Part shown: piece by piece, positions 35,626-44,717 of the stretch
Layout: each line of letters begins with the position of its first letter
How positions within the stretch are numbered: position 1 is the first letter of the stretch
From: JAJDXW01 sp965214795
GTDB lineage: Bacteria > Pseudomonadota > Gammaproteobacteria > HK1
Assembly (NCBI GenBank): GCA_965214795.1
Contig: OZ243976.1
Location: 3,348,001 to 3,412,000, forward strand
Length of the DNA stretch: 64,000 nucleotides
Reading direction: 5' to 3'
Made by a program: the position numbers and the translations under genes
The notes under the pieces: model-generated
The model's database searches: none
Seen by the model: the letters and a program-made list of their open reading frames with translations, nothing else
What the model was told of the DNA's origin: nothing

Positions 35626-36579
35626 ATGGCTCGCATCAACATCCAGTTCACCCTCTTTTCGGCGTTCTACTCGCCGCTCATCGCGACGATGGCCGGCGGA
35701 TTCCTTCGCGAGGAGGGCCTCGAGCCCGAGTGGTCGGTCTCGCCCCCGGGCGCAAGCGCCCTCGCCGCGCTCGAGGACGGCTCCGCCCACGTCGTTCAGT
35801 CCGCGCTCAGCCAGGGATTCGGTCCGCTGGAGCGCGGCGAGACCCCGGCCACCACCCACTTCGCGCAGGTGAACGAGATGGACGGGTTCTTCCTCACCGC
35901 GCGCGAGCCCGACCCGGAGTTTTCGTGGAGTCGTCTCGAGGGCGCGGACGTGGTCCTCTTCGGCGGCGGCCAGCCGCTCGCGATGTTCAAGTACGCCTGC
36001 CACCGCGCGGGCATCGACTACTCGCGCATCAACGCGATCCACCCGGGAGGCGCCGCTGCCATCGACGCCGCATTCCGGGAAGGTCAGGGGGCGTACGCGC
36101 AGCAGCAGGGTCCCTTTCCGCAGCAACTCGAAGCGGACCGCATCGGGCATGTGATAACCGAGGTCGGACCGGTCATCGGGCCGTGCGGATTCTCGAGCCT
36201 CGCCGCGACGCCCGCGTGGCTGGAGACGGACCTGGCCGCCGCGTTCGTCCGCGCCTACCGCAAGGCAAGACACTACATCCACTCCGCTCCCGCGGAGGAG
36301 ATCGCGGCCGCCGAGAAGCCATACTTCCCGGAGATCGAAGAAGAGGTGCTGGCGCGCTGCATCCGAGCCTACCAAGGGCTCGGTTGCTGGACCCCGCACA
36401 TCGAGATCACCCGCGATGCCTACGAGGCGACCCTCGACATCTTCGCCTACAACGGGCTCGTCACCAAGCGCCACCCCTACGAGCGCGTCTGCACCCTCCC
36501 CCCGGCGGGTCGGCCGGTCGACGCTCACGCATCGTGGTCGCGTCCCCGCAGCCCTTCTCGTGCCCCATCCACGCCGTAG
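35626..36579 (+). CDS. NMT1/THI5-like (SsuA-type) substrate-binding domain protein
   Basis: 317 residues of the ABC-importer receptor fold used for pyrimidine, taurine, nitrate or sulfonate ligands: FTLFSAFYSPLIATMAGGFL, LREEGLEPEWSVSPPGASAL, VVQSALSQGF, EGADVVLFGG and AYGQ-like AYAQQQGPFPQQLEADRIG. GGAGGG lies 6 bases before ATG 35626. There is no signal peptide and no permease or ATPase gene next to it, so it may act in the cytoplasm like THI5-type proteins, or be exported by a route I cannot see. Ligand unknown. The last 25 residues are Arg/Ser/Pro-rich. Confidence 0.75.
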   Translation: MARINIQFTLFSAFYSPLIATMAGGFLREEGLEPEWSVSPPGASALAALEDGSAHVVQSALSQGFGPLERGETPATTHFAQVNEMDGFFLTAREPDPEFSWSRLEGADVVLFGGGQPLAMFKYACHRAGIDYSRINAIHPGGAAAIDAAFREGQGAYAQQQGPFPQQLEADRIGHVITEVGPVIGPCGFSSLAATPAWLETDLAAAFVRAYRKARHYIHSAPAEEIAAAEKPYFPEIEEEVLARCIRAYQGLGCWTPHIEITRDAYEATLDIFAYNGLVTKRHPYERVCTLPPAGRPVDAHASWSRPRSPSRAPSTP

Positions 36580-36700
36580 ATCGCCAAGAGCGGGATTGAT
36601 CGATCTGCGCGGATATCCCGACTCACGCCTCGGGAAGGTTGAAGGTCCGGAATCCGGACCACCTCAGGGTACGATCGTCCCGAGGGCATCACATCACAGT

Positions 36701-36754
36701 CCCGGTACACCTTGTTCCGGCCCTCGGACTGTCCGGACAACCCGGACCACCTCA
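36701..36754. repeat. Repeat F, copy 1
   Basis: 54 bp (CCCGGTACACCTTGTTCCGG, then the CTCGGACTGTCCGGACAACC block) identical but for one base to 48663-48716. Contains the palindrome GTCCGGAC. It lies after the NMT1-like gene and before a leftward EamA-like gene. Role unknown. Confidence 0.8.
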
Positions 36755-36799
36755 ACGGTCCGGCGCAGGCAGCTACGGAACGTTCGCCGCACTTCCCGG

Positions 36800-37288
36800 C
36801 TATGGCGCCGGTGGTGCCGCCCTCGCGGAATCGGCGAACAGGGTCGCGACTCCGGCCACCACCAACACCGCGCCGAGGAGGCGGACCCACGTGAAGGGTT
36901 CGCGGAACACGAGCCAGGACACGAGAAGGGTGAGGACGATGGCGCCGCTCACGACGATCGGGATCGCGACGTTCGCCGCCATCGGCTCGGCGCCCCCGGC
37001 GCCTCGGAAAAGGTAGAAGTAGCCGATCTCCGCCGCGCCGATGCAAAGCCCCGCCGCCACCGCCCAGGAGACGGCGGGCACGGAAACGGCGAGGGCCTGC
37101 CCACCCCGGAGCACCAGTCCGGCCGCGAACACGGCCGACGCCGCGAGCGCGGCGGCCTGGAGAGCGATGGTGGCGAGGATCGGCGTGGTGGCGACGTCGG
37201 GCACGTGGCTGCTCGACACCTTGACGAGCAGGTTGTACCCCGCGTAGAGGACCGTGACGCCGAGCAGCAGGGCCATGGAGGCGTACAT
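36800..37288 (-). CDS. Half-size EamA/DMT-type membrane transporter
   Basis: 162 residues with five predicted membrane segments: LLLGVTVLYAGYNLLVKVSS, ILATIALQAAALAASAVFAA, ALAVSVPAVSWAVAAGLCIG, ANVAIPIVVSGAIVLTLLVS and VRLLGAVLVVAGVATLFAD. The conserved EamA end (LVFREPFTWVRLLGAVLVV) is clear. Full DMT exporters are about 300 residues, so this is a single-repeat form that would dimerise, as in small EamA proteins. Substrate unknown. Confidence 0.8.
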   Translation of the reverse strand: MYASMALLLGVTVLYAGYNLLVKVSSSHVPDVATTPILATIALQAAALAASAVFAAGLVLRGGQALAVSVPAVSWAVAAGLCIGAAEIGYFYLFRGAGGAEPMAANVAIPIVVSGAIVLTLLVSWLVFREPFTWVRLLGAVLVVAGVATLFADSARAAPPAP

Positions 37289-37328
37289 CGTGAGCGCTCC
37301 TCCTTCACGGAGCGGAGAGGAGACCGGA

Positions 37329-37913
37329 TCAGGGTCGAACCGGATCGGCCTCGCTCCGCCCCCAGTCGGGTTCGAAGCCGAGAATGATGCAGTCCGCCGG
37401 CAGCCGCGGGTTGAAGAGCAGGTTGTGCCAGAACGTCGCCTCGCGAAGCGGGTTGTGCGTCGACAGGCGCCGGGGCGCGCAGTGCAGGCGGTACCGCTGG
37501 CTGTACTGCTCGAAGTCGAGCCGGCATTCCCGGCCCTCCAGCAGCCGCGCGGCGGTTCGGGAATCGGGTGGAAAGCTGGCGGTGAGCGTGTCGGAGAACT
37601 CGTTCGCCGCCTGATAATGGCGCTCGCCGAGAAACTTGCGCGCGTTGTCGCGCCGCTCGGCCGGATCGTGGGTACGCCGGGCGAGGTGACGAAGCTCCAT
37701 CGTCACCGAGTGCTCGGGCCGCTTCGAGAGCAAGGTCACCACCCGGGCGACGGGTCCCGCGGGCCCGGAAACGAGCGGCGTCATCCCGCTGGTCGGGCGG
37801 CCGTCGTGGCGCCGCATTGCGATCTGGCGGATGCGGCACTGCCAGCGCAGGAACCGATCGCGAAGCTCCTCGTTGGCGCTGTCGAGGCGCACCACGTTGG
37901 TGCCGACCCGCAC
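37329..37913 (-). CDS. Conserved hypothetical protein (194 aa)
   Basis: Starts with GTG at 37913 (RVGTNVVRLDSANEELRDRF). The regular, non-repetitive sequence with many aromatic and charged residues (RFLRWQCRIRQIAMRRHDGR, FSDTLTASFPPDSRTAARLL, DFEQYSQRYRLHCAPRRL) looks like a genuine folded cytoplasmic protein. I believe similar proteins occur in other proteobacteria but recall no function. It sits between the EamA-like gene (40 bp) and a nitrilase-fold gene (66 bp), all leftward, so probably one transcript. Confidence 0.75.
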   Translation of the reverse strand: MRVGTNVVRLDSANEELRDRFLRWQCRIRQIAMRRHDGRPTSGMTPLVSGPAGPVARVVTLLSKRPEHSVTMELRHLARRTHDPAERRDNARKFLGERHYQAANEFSDTLTASFPPDSRTAARLLEGRECRLDFEQYSQRYRLHCAPRRLSTHNPLREATFWHNLLFNPRLPADCIILGFEPDWGRSEADPVRP

Positions 37914-37979
37914 GGGCCGTCAGCCCGTGTCGGGAACCGGCCGGGGGAGCACCGGGTCTCCGCGCACCGGATGCGGCGG

Positions 37980-38837
37980 TCAGGCGGCGGCGCGGGGCCT
38001 CCGCGCGAGCGGTTCCGGATGACTGAACGGCCGGTCGTGCCGAAGGCTGGGGATCCGTCCGCGGGCACTTGCCACGCTCTCGATGTCGACCGTGGCGACG
38101 ATGTGCCCAGCTTCTTCCCCTCCGTCCGCGAGCACCTCTCCCCAAGGCGAGACGACGAGAGAGTGGCCGTAGGCAGCCCCCCCGCCCGGTACCTCCCCAA
38201 TCGCGCAGGGAGCGACCACCACCGCTCCGTTCTCGATCGCCCGGGCGCGGTTCAGCACGTGCCAGTGCGCCTCGCCGGTGACCTGGGTGAAGGCGGCCGG
38301 CACGGCCAGAATCTCCGCCCCGGCCTGGGCGAGAGCGCGATGGAGCTGGGGGAAGCGAAGGTCGTAGCAGATGGTCATGCCGATCCGTGCCCACGGGGTA
38401 TCCACCACGACCGCGTCCCCGCCGGGGGCGACCACGGCGGACTCGCGGTAGCGCTGCGTCGGCGACAGGTCCACGTCGAACAGGAAGATCTTGTCGTAGC
38501 GGGCGCGGATGTCTCCCCGATCGTCGAGCACGTAGCCGCGGTTGATGAGCCGGTCTCCGGGGCCGTCCACCGCGATGGAGCCGATCAGCATCCAGACTTC
38601 CGCGTCGTTCGCGAAATCGCGGAGGGCGGCGAGCACCGGGTGGCGCTCCTCCGGGGCGGTCGGGGGTGCGAACAGCCCCCCTTCGCTCTTCAGCCCGCCG
38701 CAGTACTCGGGAAGGCAGACGAACTCCGCTCCCGCCGCCACCGCGTCGCCGGCGAGGCGCCGGGCTTCTTCGATAGCCTCGTCGAAGGTGGCGAGGGGCC
38801 GCGTCTGCACGCAGCCGATCCGCACTTCACGTGTCAT
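37980..38837 (-). CDS. Carbon-nitrogen hydrolase (Nit/nitrilase superfamily)
   Basis: 285 residues with the complete Glu-Lys-Cys triad: FVCLPEYCGG (Glu), ARYDKIFLFDVD (Lys) and MTICYDLRFPQ (Cys). ARAIENGAVVVAPCAIG and SLVVSPWGEVLAD complete the nitrilase fold. The nearest functional group is Nit1-type omega-amidase/deaminated-glutathione amidase, but the substrate is unproven. It ends a possible three-gene leftward transcript with the 194-residue unknown and the EamA-like gene. Confidence 0.88.
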   Translation of the reverse strand: MTREVRIGCVQTRPLATFDEAIEEARRLAGDAVAAGAEFVCLPEYCGGLKSEGGLFAPPTAPEERHPVLAALRDFANDAEVWMLIGSIAVDGPGDRLINRGYVLDDRGDIRARYDKIFLFDVDLSPTQRYRESAVVAPGGDAVVVDTPWARIGMTICYDLRFPQLHRALAQAGAEILAVPAAFTQVTGEAHWHVLNRARAIENGAVVVAPCAIGEVPGGGAAYGHSLVVSPWGEVLADGGEEAGHIVATVDIESVASARGRIPSLRHDRPFSHPEPLARRPRAAA

Positions 38838-38916
38838 CGTCCTGCTTCCCCGTCGTGTACTTTGCCCCCGGGCTTCTTCGACCCGCCCGCTCCGCCTCGT
38901 GCGCCAGTGTATCGGC

Positions 38917-39327
38917 TCAGAACTTCTTGTACGCCTGACGGAGCTGCACCAGCGGGTGGCGCTCGGACATCTGGAACTTGATGAGCAGCTCCCGGGCGAT
39001 CATGTCCCGATCCTGCTGGTTGTCGGGCAGCTCGATGTCGTCCGGCACCCGCACCCAGCCGTTGATGTTTCGGTCGAATACCGCAGCGTACCCCTCCTCG
39101 TAGCCCATGTGCACGTCTTCGAGCCAGTTGAGGTCTTCCCAGCCCATGAGCTCGACGTAGCGCTCGAGGAAGGGGGTCAGACGATCGTAGTCGGGAACCA
39201 GGTTGACGTCGTAGCGATAGCCGATGTGCTGGCCGATCTCCTTCTCGCGCTCGGAGTCGAGCCCGTCGCCCGAGATGAACTGATCGACGCTCCTGACCTC
39301 GGAACCCTTGTAGCTGCTGCCTGCCAT
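38917..39327 (-). CDS. Conserved-looking protein of unknown function in the mgs operon (136 aa)
   Basis: Starts MAGSSYKGSEVRSVDQFISG with GGAGG 6 bases upstream of ATG 39327, 61 bp after the mgsC-like stop. The acidic, soluble sequence has a possible central helical part (DYDRLTPFLERYVELMGWED) and a C-terminal part rich in charged residues (IARELLIKFQMSERHPLVQL). There are no cysteines for metal binding. Coding quality is good and spacing fits the gmaS-mgsA-mgsB-mgsC operon. I recognise no domain; it may be an accessory factor of the synthase. Confidence 0.8.
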   Translation of the reverse strand: MAGSSYKGSEVRSVDQFISGDGLDSEREKEIGQHIGYRYDVNLVPDYDRLTPFLERYVELMGWEDLNWLEDVHMGYEEGYAAVFDRNINGWVRVPDDIELPDNQQDRDMIARELLIKFQMSERHPLVQLRQAYKKF

Positions 39328-39388
39328 TCGTTTCCTCCGTCGCGCCGGTGGATGATGGACCCGGTTCCGGTCCCCGGCGCGCTCCGCT

Positions 39389-40777
39389 CTACAGGTGATG
39401 ATAGTCCTCGATGCCCACTGTGTAGCTCGTGCCCGCGAGCGGCACGCCGGCCATCGCCGACGCCTCCATCGTGAGCGCCGCGAGGTCCTCGGGCTCGAGG
39501 CTGTGGACGTCGGTCTTTCCACAGGCCCGGGCCATCATCTGCGCTTCGATGGTCAGGGTATGCAGGAAGTTGTAGACCCGTTCGGCCGCCTCGTCCGGAT
39601 CGAGGCGCGCACGCAGAGCCGGATCCTGGGTCGCCACCCCGACCGGGCATCGTCCGGTGTGGCAGTGGTAGCAATGTCCGGCCTCGACCCCGATCTCCGT
39701 CTCGTAGTCGGACTCGGGAATGTCCTTGTTGCAGTTGAGGGCCATCAGCACCGAATGCCCGATGGCGATCGCGTCCGCGCCGAGGGCGAGGGCCTTGGCG
39801 ACGTCCCCGCCGTTGCGGATCCCGCCCGCGTAGATGAGGGAGATCTCGCCCCGCTTGCCGAGGTCGTCGATGGCCCGGCGGGCCTGGCGGATGGCCGCCA
39901 TCCCGGGAACCCCGGTCTCCTCGGTCGCGAGGTGGGGGCCCGCTCCGGTGCCCCCCTCCATCCCGTCGATGTAGATGGAGTCGGGGTCGCACTTCACCGC
40001 CATCCGCACGTCGTCATATACCCGCGCGGCGCCGAGCTTGAGCTGGATCGGGATCTGCCAGTCGGTCGCTTCCCGGATCTCGATGATCTTGAGCGCAAGG
40101 TCGTCGGGGCCGAGCCAGTCGGGGTGGCGCGCCGGAGAGCGCTGGTCGATGCCGGCGGGGAGGCTCCGCATCTCCGCGACCTGATCGGTGACCTTCTGCC
40201 CCATGAGATGCCCGCCGAGCCCCACCTTGCAGCCCTGCCCGATGAAGAACTCGCACGCGTCCGCGAGCACGAGGTGGTGGGGATTGAACCCGTAGCGCGA
40301 CTGGATGCACTGGTAGAACCACTTCGTCGAGTAGCGCCGCTCGTCCGGGATCATGCCTCCCTCGCCGGAGCACGTTGCGGACCCCGCCATCGTCGCACCG
40401 CGGGCGAGCGCGGTCTTCGCCTCGTAGGACAGCGCGCCGAAGCTCATGCCGGTGACATAGACCGGGATGTCGAGCTCGAGAGGAACCTTCGCGCGAGGGC
40501 CGATGACGGTCTTCGTGTCGCACTTCTCCCGGTAGCCCTCGATCACGAACCGGGTCAACGTCCCCGGAAGGAAGGTGAGGTCGTCCCAGTGCGGGATCGG
40601 CTTGAACATCGAGAAGCCGCGCATCCGGTAGCGGCCGAGCTCGGACTTGATGTGGATGTCGTCGATCACCTCGCGGGTGAAGATCCGGCTTCGCCCGAGG
40701 ATGCTCGTGTTGCGCTTGGGCTTCGCGGCCGGGTCGAGCCTCGCCGCGGTCTCGCTCCCAGCCATCTCGTTGGCCAT
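39389..40777 (-). CDS. mgsC: FMN-binding glutamate synthase-like subunit, N-methylglutamate synthase subunit C (GlxD/MgsC)
   Basis: 462 residues homologous to the central/FMN domain of glutamate synthase. The FMN region is YVTGMSFGALSYEAKTALAR, the TIM-barrel part carries YIDGMEGGTGAGP and ISLIYAGGIRNGGDVAKALA, and the cysteines in CYHCHTGRCPVGVATQ belong to the Fe-S site. In the MgsABC complex this subunit transfers the gamma-glutamyl amine so that monomethylamine and glutamate give N-methylglutamate. ATG 40777 has GGGAG about 9 bases upstream. The assignment as Mgs rather than an ammonia-handling Glx rests on the tmm/tdm context. Confidence 0.82.
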   Translation of the reverse strand: MANEMAGSETAARLDPAAKPKRNTSILGRSRIFTREVIDDIHIKSELGRYRMRGFSMFKPIPHWDDLTFLPGTLTRFVIEGYREKCDTKTVIGPRAKVPLELDIPVYVTGMSFGALSYEAKTALARGATMAGSATCSGEGGMIPDERRYSTKWFYQCIQSRYGFNPHHLVLADACEFFIGQGCKVGLGGHLMGQKVTDQVAEMRSLPAGIDQRSPARHPDWLGPDDLALKIIEIREATDWQIPIQLKLGAARVYDDVRMAVKCDPDSIYIDGMEGGTGAGPHLATEETGVPGMAAIRQARRAIDDLGKRGEISLIYAGGIRNGGDVAKALALGADAIAIGHSVLMALNCNKDIPESDYETEIGVEAGHCYHCHTGRCPVGVATQDPALRARLDPDEAAERVYNFLHTLTIEAQMMARACGKTDVHSLEPEDLAALTMEASAMAGVPLAGTSYTVGIEDYHHL

Positions 40778-41046
40778 CTCGTTGTCTCCCTTACGCTCTT
40801 GGTACCGGCCGATTTACCGACATCGTCCCGGGGCCGGTTTCCCCCGGTCCTTTCCTGCTCGGACGTTCGATGTTGCTTGTCCGGGTCCTTCGCGCTTTCG
40901 GCGACGTTCCTTCCGGTTCGGGGTCGCACGCGAGCAAGTCATCGACGGCGGGGTCTCCCGGCCTGGTTGCGGTTTCATGGCAATTCCCGAAATACCTCTT
41001 CCCGATCGACTGCGACACGCGGTCGATGTCCGTCATCGTGTCGTCC

Positions 41047-41901
41047 TCACAGGATCAGCTTCTTTTCCGTCGGCTCCAGGTTGTCGTAGTTCCAGAGCTG
41101 CTTGCCGGCGACGATCTTCGTGAAGTGACCCACCCCCTGCTCCGGGAGCAGCTCGTACTGCCGCAGCTTGCGCGTGAGCCACGCCCTGTCGAGGTCGGTC
41201 AGCTCGGCCGGCACCGCGTCCACGCCGAGGTCGCGGATCGTCCCGCCGATGTAGATTGTTCCGTCGTACATCGAGTCGCCGAGGTTCTTCCCCGCGTTGC
41301 CGCACACCACCATGCGGCCGCGCTGCATCATGAAGCCGGAGAACGCGCCGGTGTCCCCGCCGACGATGATCGTGCCGCCCTTCATGTCGATGCCGGTCCG
41401 TGATCCGACCGATCCCCGGCATACCAGATCGCCGCCCCGCATCGCGGCGCCGAACGTCGACCCGGCGTTCTTCTCGATGGTCACGGTGCCCGCCATCATG
41501 TTCTCGCCGCACGACCAGCCCACCCGGCCGTTGATCCGCACGTTCGGGCCGTCGATGAGCCCGACCGCGAAGTAGCCGAGGGAGCCTTCGAAGATGAGAT
41601 TGAGCCGGCTCAGGATCCCGACCCCGAGCGAGTGCTTGCCGCGCGGGTTCCGGATCACGATGGAGCCGTAACCCTCGTTCATGAGGGCGCGCAACTTCGC
41701 GTTGACTTCGGTCGAAGTGAGCGAATCGGCGTCGATCCCGGTGCGCCGGTTGTAGTCGACCTCCGGCGCCCAGGGATAGAGGAACCGCTCTTCCTCCTCG
41801 GGGCGGAAGAAGACCTGCTGCGTGCGGCCCGCGAGCTGTTCGGTGTGCAGCCCCATTTCATAGGAGCGATCGTCCGGGGAGTCGGACTTCATGCCTGCCA
41901 T
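41047..41901 (-). CDS. mgsB: Glutamate synthase GXGXG-domain protein, N-methylglutamate synthase subunit B (GlxC/MgsB)
   Basis: 284 residues forming the right-handed beta-helix of glutamate synthase's third domain. Repeated Gly-rich strands are visible (INGRVGWSCGENMMAGTVTI, GSTFGAAMRGGDLVCRGSVG, GGTIIVGGDTGAFSGFMMQ, MVVCGNAGKNLGDSMYDG). It scaffolds the amidotransferase and FMN subunits. Its start overlaps the mgsA stop by 13 bp, implying coupled translation. A 269-bp gap separates it from mgsC, which is unusual for this operon. Confidence 0.83.
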   Translation of the reverse strand: MAGMKSDSPDDRSYEMGLHTEQLAGRTQQVFFRPEEEERFLYPWAPEVDYNRRTGIDADSLTSTEVNAKLRALMNEGYGSIVIRNPRGKHSLGVGILSRLNLIFEGSLGYFAVGLIDGPNVRINGRVGWSCGENMMAGTVTIEKNAGSTFGAAMRGGDLVCRGSVGSRTGIDMKGGTIIVGGDTGAFSGFMMQRGRMVVCGNAGKNLGDSMYDGTIYIGGTIRDLGVDAVPAELTDLDRAWLTRKLRQYELLPEQGVGHFTKIVAGKQLWNYDNLEPTEKKLIL

Positions 41902-42824
41902 ACCCGGGTCTCCTCGTCGTAGGGATCGCTGGTGTCGATCTCGTCGGGAAGGATGGCGCGGATCGCGACCTCCTCGGAGGCGAGGGCGATGAGGTCGTCG
42001 CTCTCGTAGAGCACGAGGGGCTTCGCGGCCATCGTATCCTTCGCCATGCCGAGCTGGTCGCGGGTCGCGACGAGGTAGGTAAAGACGCCGTCGACCTCCC
42101 GGATCGAGCGCTCCAGCGACTCCTCGAGGGTGACTCCGCTCGCGAGGTGGTGCGCGGTGTAGACCGCGAGCAGCTCCGAGTCGCAGTCGGACATGAAGCG
42201 ATGGCCCATGCGCTCCATCTCGCGGCGCTTGAGCCAGTAGTTCGTGATCTGCCCGTTGTGCACCACCGCGATGTCGTTGTAGGGGAACGCCCAGTACGGA
42301 TGCGCGGAGCGGATGTCGACGTCGGACTCGGTCGCCATGCGCGTGTGCCCGATGGCGTGGGTTCCCCGTACGCCGTCAAGCTCGTACTGATCGGAGACCA
42401 CGGTTGCGTCGCCGAGGTCCTTGATCAGCTCGAGCGCGCTCCCGAGGGAGAGGATCTCGGTGCCTTCCACGTCCTCGACGTAGCGCGCGAGGTGTTCGAG
42501 GTCGCCCTCGTACGAGATGACGTAGCGCATGGCGTACTCGGTGGATGCGCCGCGGTCCTTGACCGCGACCCCGAGCTCGGCGAGCCGGCGGTCGACCTCC
42601 GCGACCCGGTCCCGGACCTTCGTGTGGATGTCGAATCCGGAACCCATGTCCTCCTGCTCGGCGACCTTGAAGCGCACGACGTAGTCGCCGGCGACCGGAG
42701 TGCCGTAGAGCGCAAAGCCGGTAGAATCGGGTCCGCGATGCTTCAGCGCCCTCAGCATCGACGTCATCTCGGCGCCGACGCCGCTCACGCCTCCGCGGTG
42801 AATGATTCCTGCGATTCCGCACAT
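41889..42824 (-). CDS. mgsA: Class II glutamine amidotransferase-like, N-methylglutamate synthase subunit A (GlxB/MgsA)
   Basis: 311 residues of the Ntn amidotransferase fold. After Met removal the nucleophile Cys is first (MCGIAGIIHRGG). RALKHRGPDSTGFALYG, GHTRMATESDVDIRSAHPY and VVHNGQITNYWLKR are the glutamine-binding loops. In the NMG pathway this subunit is thought to hydrolyse gamma-glutamylmethylamide. ATG 42824; lies 159 bp downstream of the gmaS-like gene and overlaps mgsB by 13 bp. Confidence 0.83.
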   Translation of the reverse strand: MCGIAGIIHRGGVSGVGAEMTSMLRALKHRGPDSTGFALYGTPVAGDYVVRFKVAEQEDMGSGFDIHTKVRDRVAEVDRRLAELGVAVKDRGASTEYAMRYVISYEGDLEHLARYVEDVEGTEILSLGSALELIKDLGDATVVSDQYELDGVRGTHAIGHTRMATESDVDIRSAHPYWAFPYNDIAVVHNGQITNYWLKRREMERMGHRFMSDCDSELLAVYTAHHLASGVTLEESLERSIREVDGVFTYLVATRDQLGMAKDTMAAKPLVLYESDDLIALASEEVAIRAILPDEIDTSDPYDEETRVWQA

Positions 42825-42983
42825 GTTCCGTACTCCCTTCCTGTGAAGAGGTTCGAGCGCGCCGGCGTTCGCCGGGAGGCCGCGGAAGGCCGGGCCTCCC
42901 CGGGCGATCCGGCCCGCCGCCGCAGCCACCGGAGCCGCCCCGCCCGCCGCGCCCGCCGCGGACCGGACGGGCGGTTCCGCCCG

Positions 42984-44462
42984 TCAGGGCAGGCAATCGA
43001 GGTAGGTGTTCATGTCCCACTCGGTGCTGGTATGGAGGAAGCGCTCCCATTCGTCGCGCTTGTACTCATCGTAGAGCCGGTACATCTCCCCGGGGAGCGC
43101 GGAACGGATGACGTCGTCCTTCTCGAGGGCCGCGAGCGCGTCCCCGAGGGTCATCGGCAGGCGCTTGACCTGCTTGCCCTCTTCCATCGCCTGGTAGATG
43201 TTGCGGTCCTCGGGCGGGCCGGGGTCGATGTCCCTCCGGATGCCGTCGTCCGCCGCCTTGATGATGGCCCCCGCCATGAGATGCGGATTGACCATCGAGT
43301 CGACCGCCCGGTACTCGAAACGCCCCGGCGCGGAGATGCGGAGACCGGTGGTGCGGTTCTGGTACCCGTAGTCCGCGAAGATCGGCGCCCAGAACCCGGT
43401 GTCCCAGAGCCGCCGGTACGAGTTGACGGTGGAGCATCCGATGGCGGTGAGGGCCGCGAGATGGGTCACGATGCCGCCCACGACCTGCAGCCCGACCTTG
43501 CCGGGAAGCTGCGGATCGTCGGTGTCCGGCATGAACGTGTTCTCGCCGCCGGAGAGGTAGGTGAAGTTCTCCGCCATGCCGGGGAGCGCATCGGGGTCGT
43601 TGCCGAGGGACTTGACCGACTCCCCGCCGCCTCTCCAGAAGCTGATGTTGTGGTGGCACCCGGAGGCGGACACCCCCATGAACGGCTTCGACATGAAGCA
43701 CGCGATGAGATTGTTCTCGCGGGCGACCTGGGCGCAGATCTGGCGGTAGGTGGTGAGGCGGTCGGCGGTCCGCAGCGGATCGTCGAACATGAAGTTGAGC
43801 TCGAGCTGGCCGGGCGCGTCCTCGTGATCGCCCTGGATCATGTCGAGGCCCATCGCCCGCGAGTACTCGATGACCCGCAGGTACACCGGCCGCAGGCTCT
43901 CGAACTGGTCGATGTGGTAGCAGTACGGGTTCGAGAAGCCCCCGTCCGGTTTGCCGTCGGGGCCTCGCTTGAGCCACATCATCTCCGGCTCGGTGCCGTG
44001 GCGCAGATGCAGGCCGTCGTGCTCCTCCTTGAACCGCTCGTGGATCCGGCGCAGGTTGCCGCGGCAGTCCGAGGTCAGGAACGCGCCCGGATCCTGGCGT
44101 TCCTCGCGGTTGCGGAACAGGGTGCACCACAGGCGCGCTACCCGACTGTCCCAAGGGAGCTGGCAGAAGGTTTCCGGCTCGGGGATCCCGACCAGCTCCT
44201 TGTCGTGCGGCCCATAGCCAAGGTATTCGCCGTGCCGGTTGAGGAAAAGATTCACCGTCGCACCGTACACGAGCTGGAACCCGCGCTCCGCGATGCTCTC
44301 CCAGTGATCGGCGGGGATGCCCTTGCCGCAGATGCGTCCAGTGATCGACACGAACTGCAGATACAGGTAGTCGATGCCGAGCCGGTCGATCATCTTGCGG
44401 ACCTGCCGGACCTGCTCCGCCCGTCCGGGCGCCTCCACGAACCCTTCGATGTCCATCGCCAT
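42984..44462 (-). CDS. Glutamine synthetase family protein, probable gamma-glutamylmethylamide synthetase (GmaS/GlnT-like)
   Basis: ATP-dependent ligase joining glutamate to an amine. The 492-residue product has the GS active-site series: IQGDHEDAPGQLELNF, GCHHNISFW, NSYRRLWDTGFWAPIFADYG, YQNRTTGLRI and FEYRAVDSMVNPHLMAGAII. It is a little longer than described GmaS proteins. The context (mgsABC downstream, tdm and tmm nearby) favours monomethylamine as amine acceptor; ammonia or another small amine is possible, since GS-III-like members vary. First gene of the leftward gmaS-mgsABC operon, with GGAGA upstream of ATG 44462. Confidence 0.82.
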   Translation of the reverse strand: MAMDIEGFVEAPGRAEQVRQVRKMIDRLGIDYLYLQFVSITGRICGKGIPADHWESIAERGFQLVYGATVNLFLNRHGEYLGYGPHDKELVGIPEPETFCQLPWDSRVARLWCTLFRNREERQDPGAFLTSDCRGNLRRIHERFKEEHDGLHLRHGTEPEMMWLKRGPDGKPDGGFSNPYCYHIDQFESLRPVYLRVIEYSRAMGLDMIQGDHEDAPGQLELNFMFDDPLRTADRLTTYRQICAQVARENNLIACFMSKPFMGVSASGCHHNISFWRGGGESVKSLGNDPDALPGMAENFTYLSGGENTFMPDTDDPQLPGKVGLQVVGGIVTHLAALTAIGCSTVNSYRRLWDTGFWAPIFADYGYQNRTTGLRISAPGRFEYRAVDSMVNPHLMAGAIIKAADDGIRRDIDPGPPEDRNIYQAMEEGKQVKRLPMTLGDALAALEKDDVIRSALPGEMYRLYDEYKRDEWERFLHTSTEWDMNTYLDCLP

Positions 44463-44639
44463 TCTCTCGGTCTCCTCGTTCTCTTCAGGGACGCCGTCGT
44501 TCCCGCCGGCGGCCGTCGCCCCCGGTTCGCGGACGGACCGACCGGACGCTCGACGGGCCGTCCGGTTCGTTCGGCCGGCCGCTCGCGGGTTGACGAACCT
44601 CCTCGCGCCACCCGGGTCACGGACCGGCCTCCGACCCCG

Positions 44640-44668
44640 ATCATGACCAAATCAAAACCAAAACTCAA
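44640..44668 (-). promoter_or_regulatory. Candidate sigma-70 promoter of the gmaS-mgsABC operon
   Basis: On the minus strand TTGAGT (44663-44668) and CATGAT (44640-44645) are separated by exactly 17 bp, in an unusually A/T-rich stretch for this genome. Just upstream, TGGTAT (44684-44689) and TGGTAC (44707-44712) lie 23 bp apart and may be GntR half-sites. Prediction only. Confidence 0.35.
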
Positions 44669-44717
44669 CCAAAATCTCGTTATTGGTATCAGAAACGCGG
44701 TTTGACTGGTACGCTAT

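Noticed and set aside
41047..42824. Reading mgsA/mgsB as an ordinary glutamate synthase (gltB) split gene
   Set aside because: The three domains are separate, complete ORFs with their own starts next to a GS-like ligase, tdm and tmm; no NADPH-binding GltD subunit is present.
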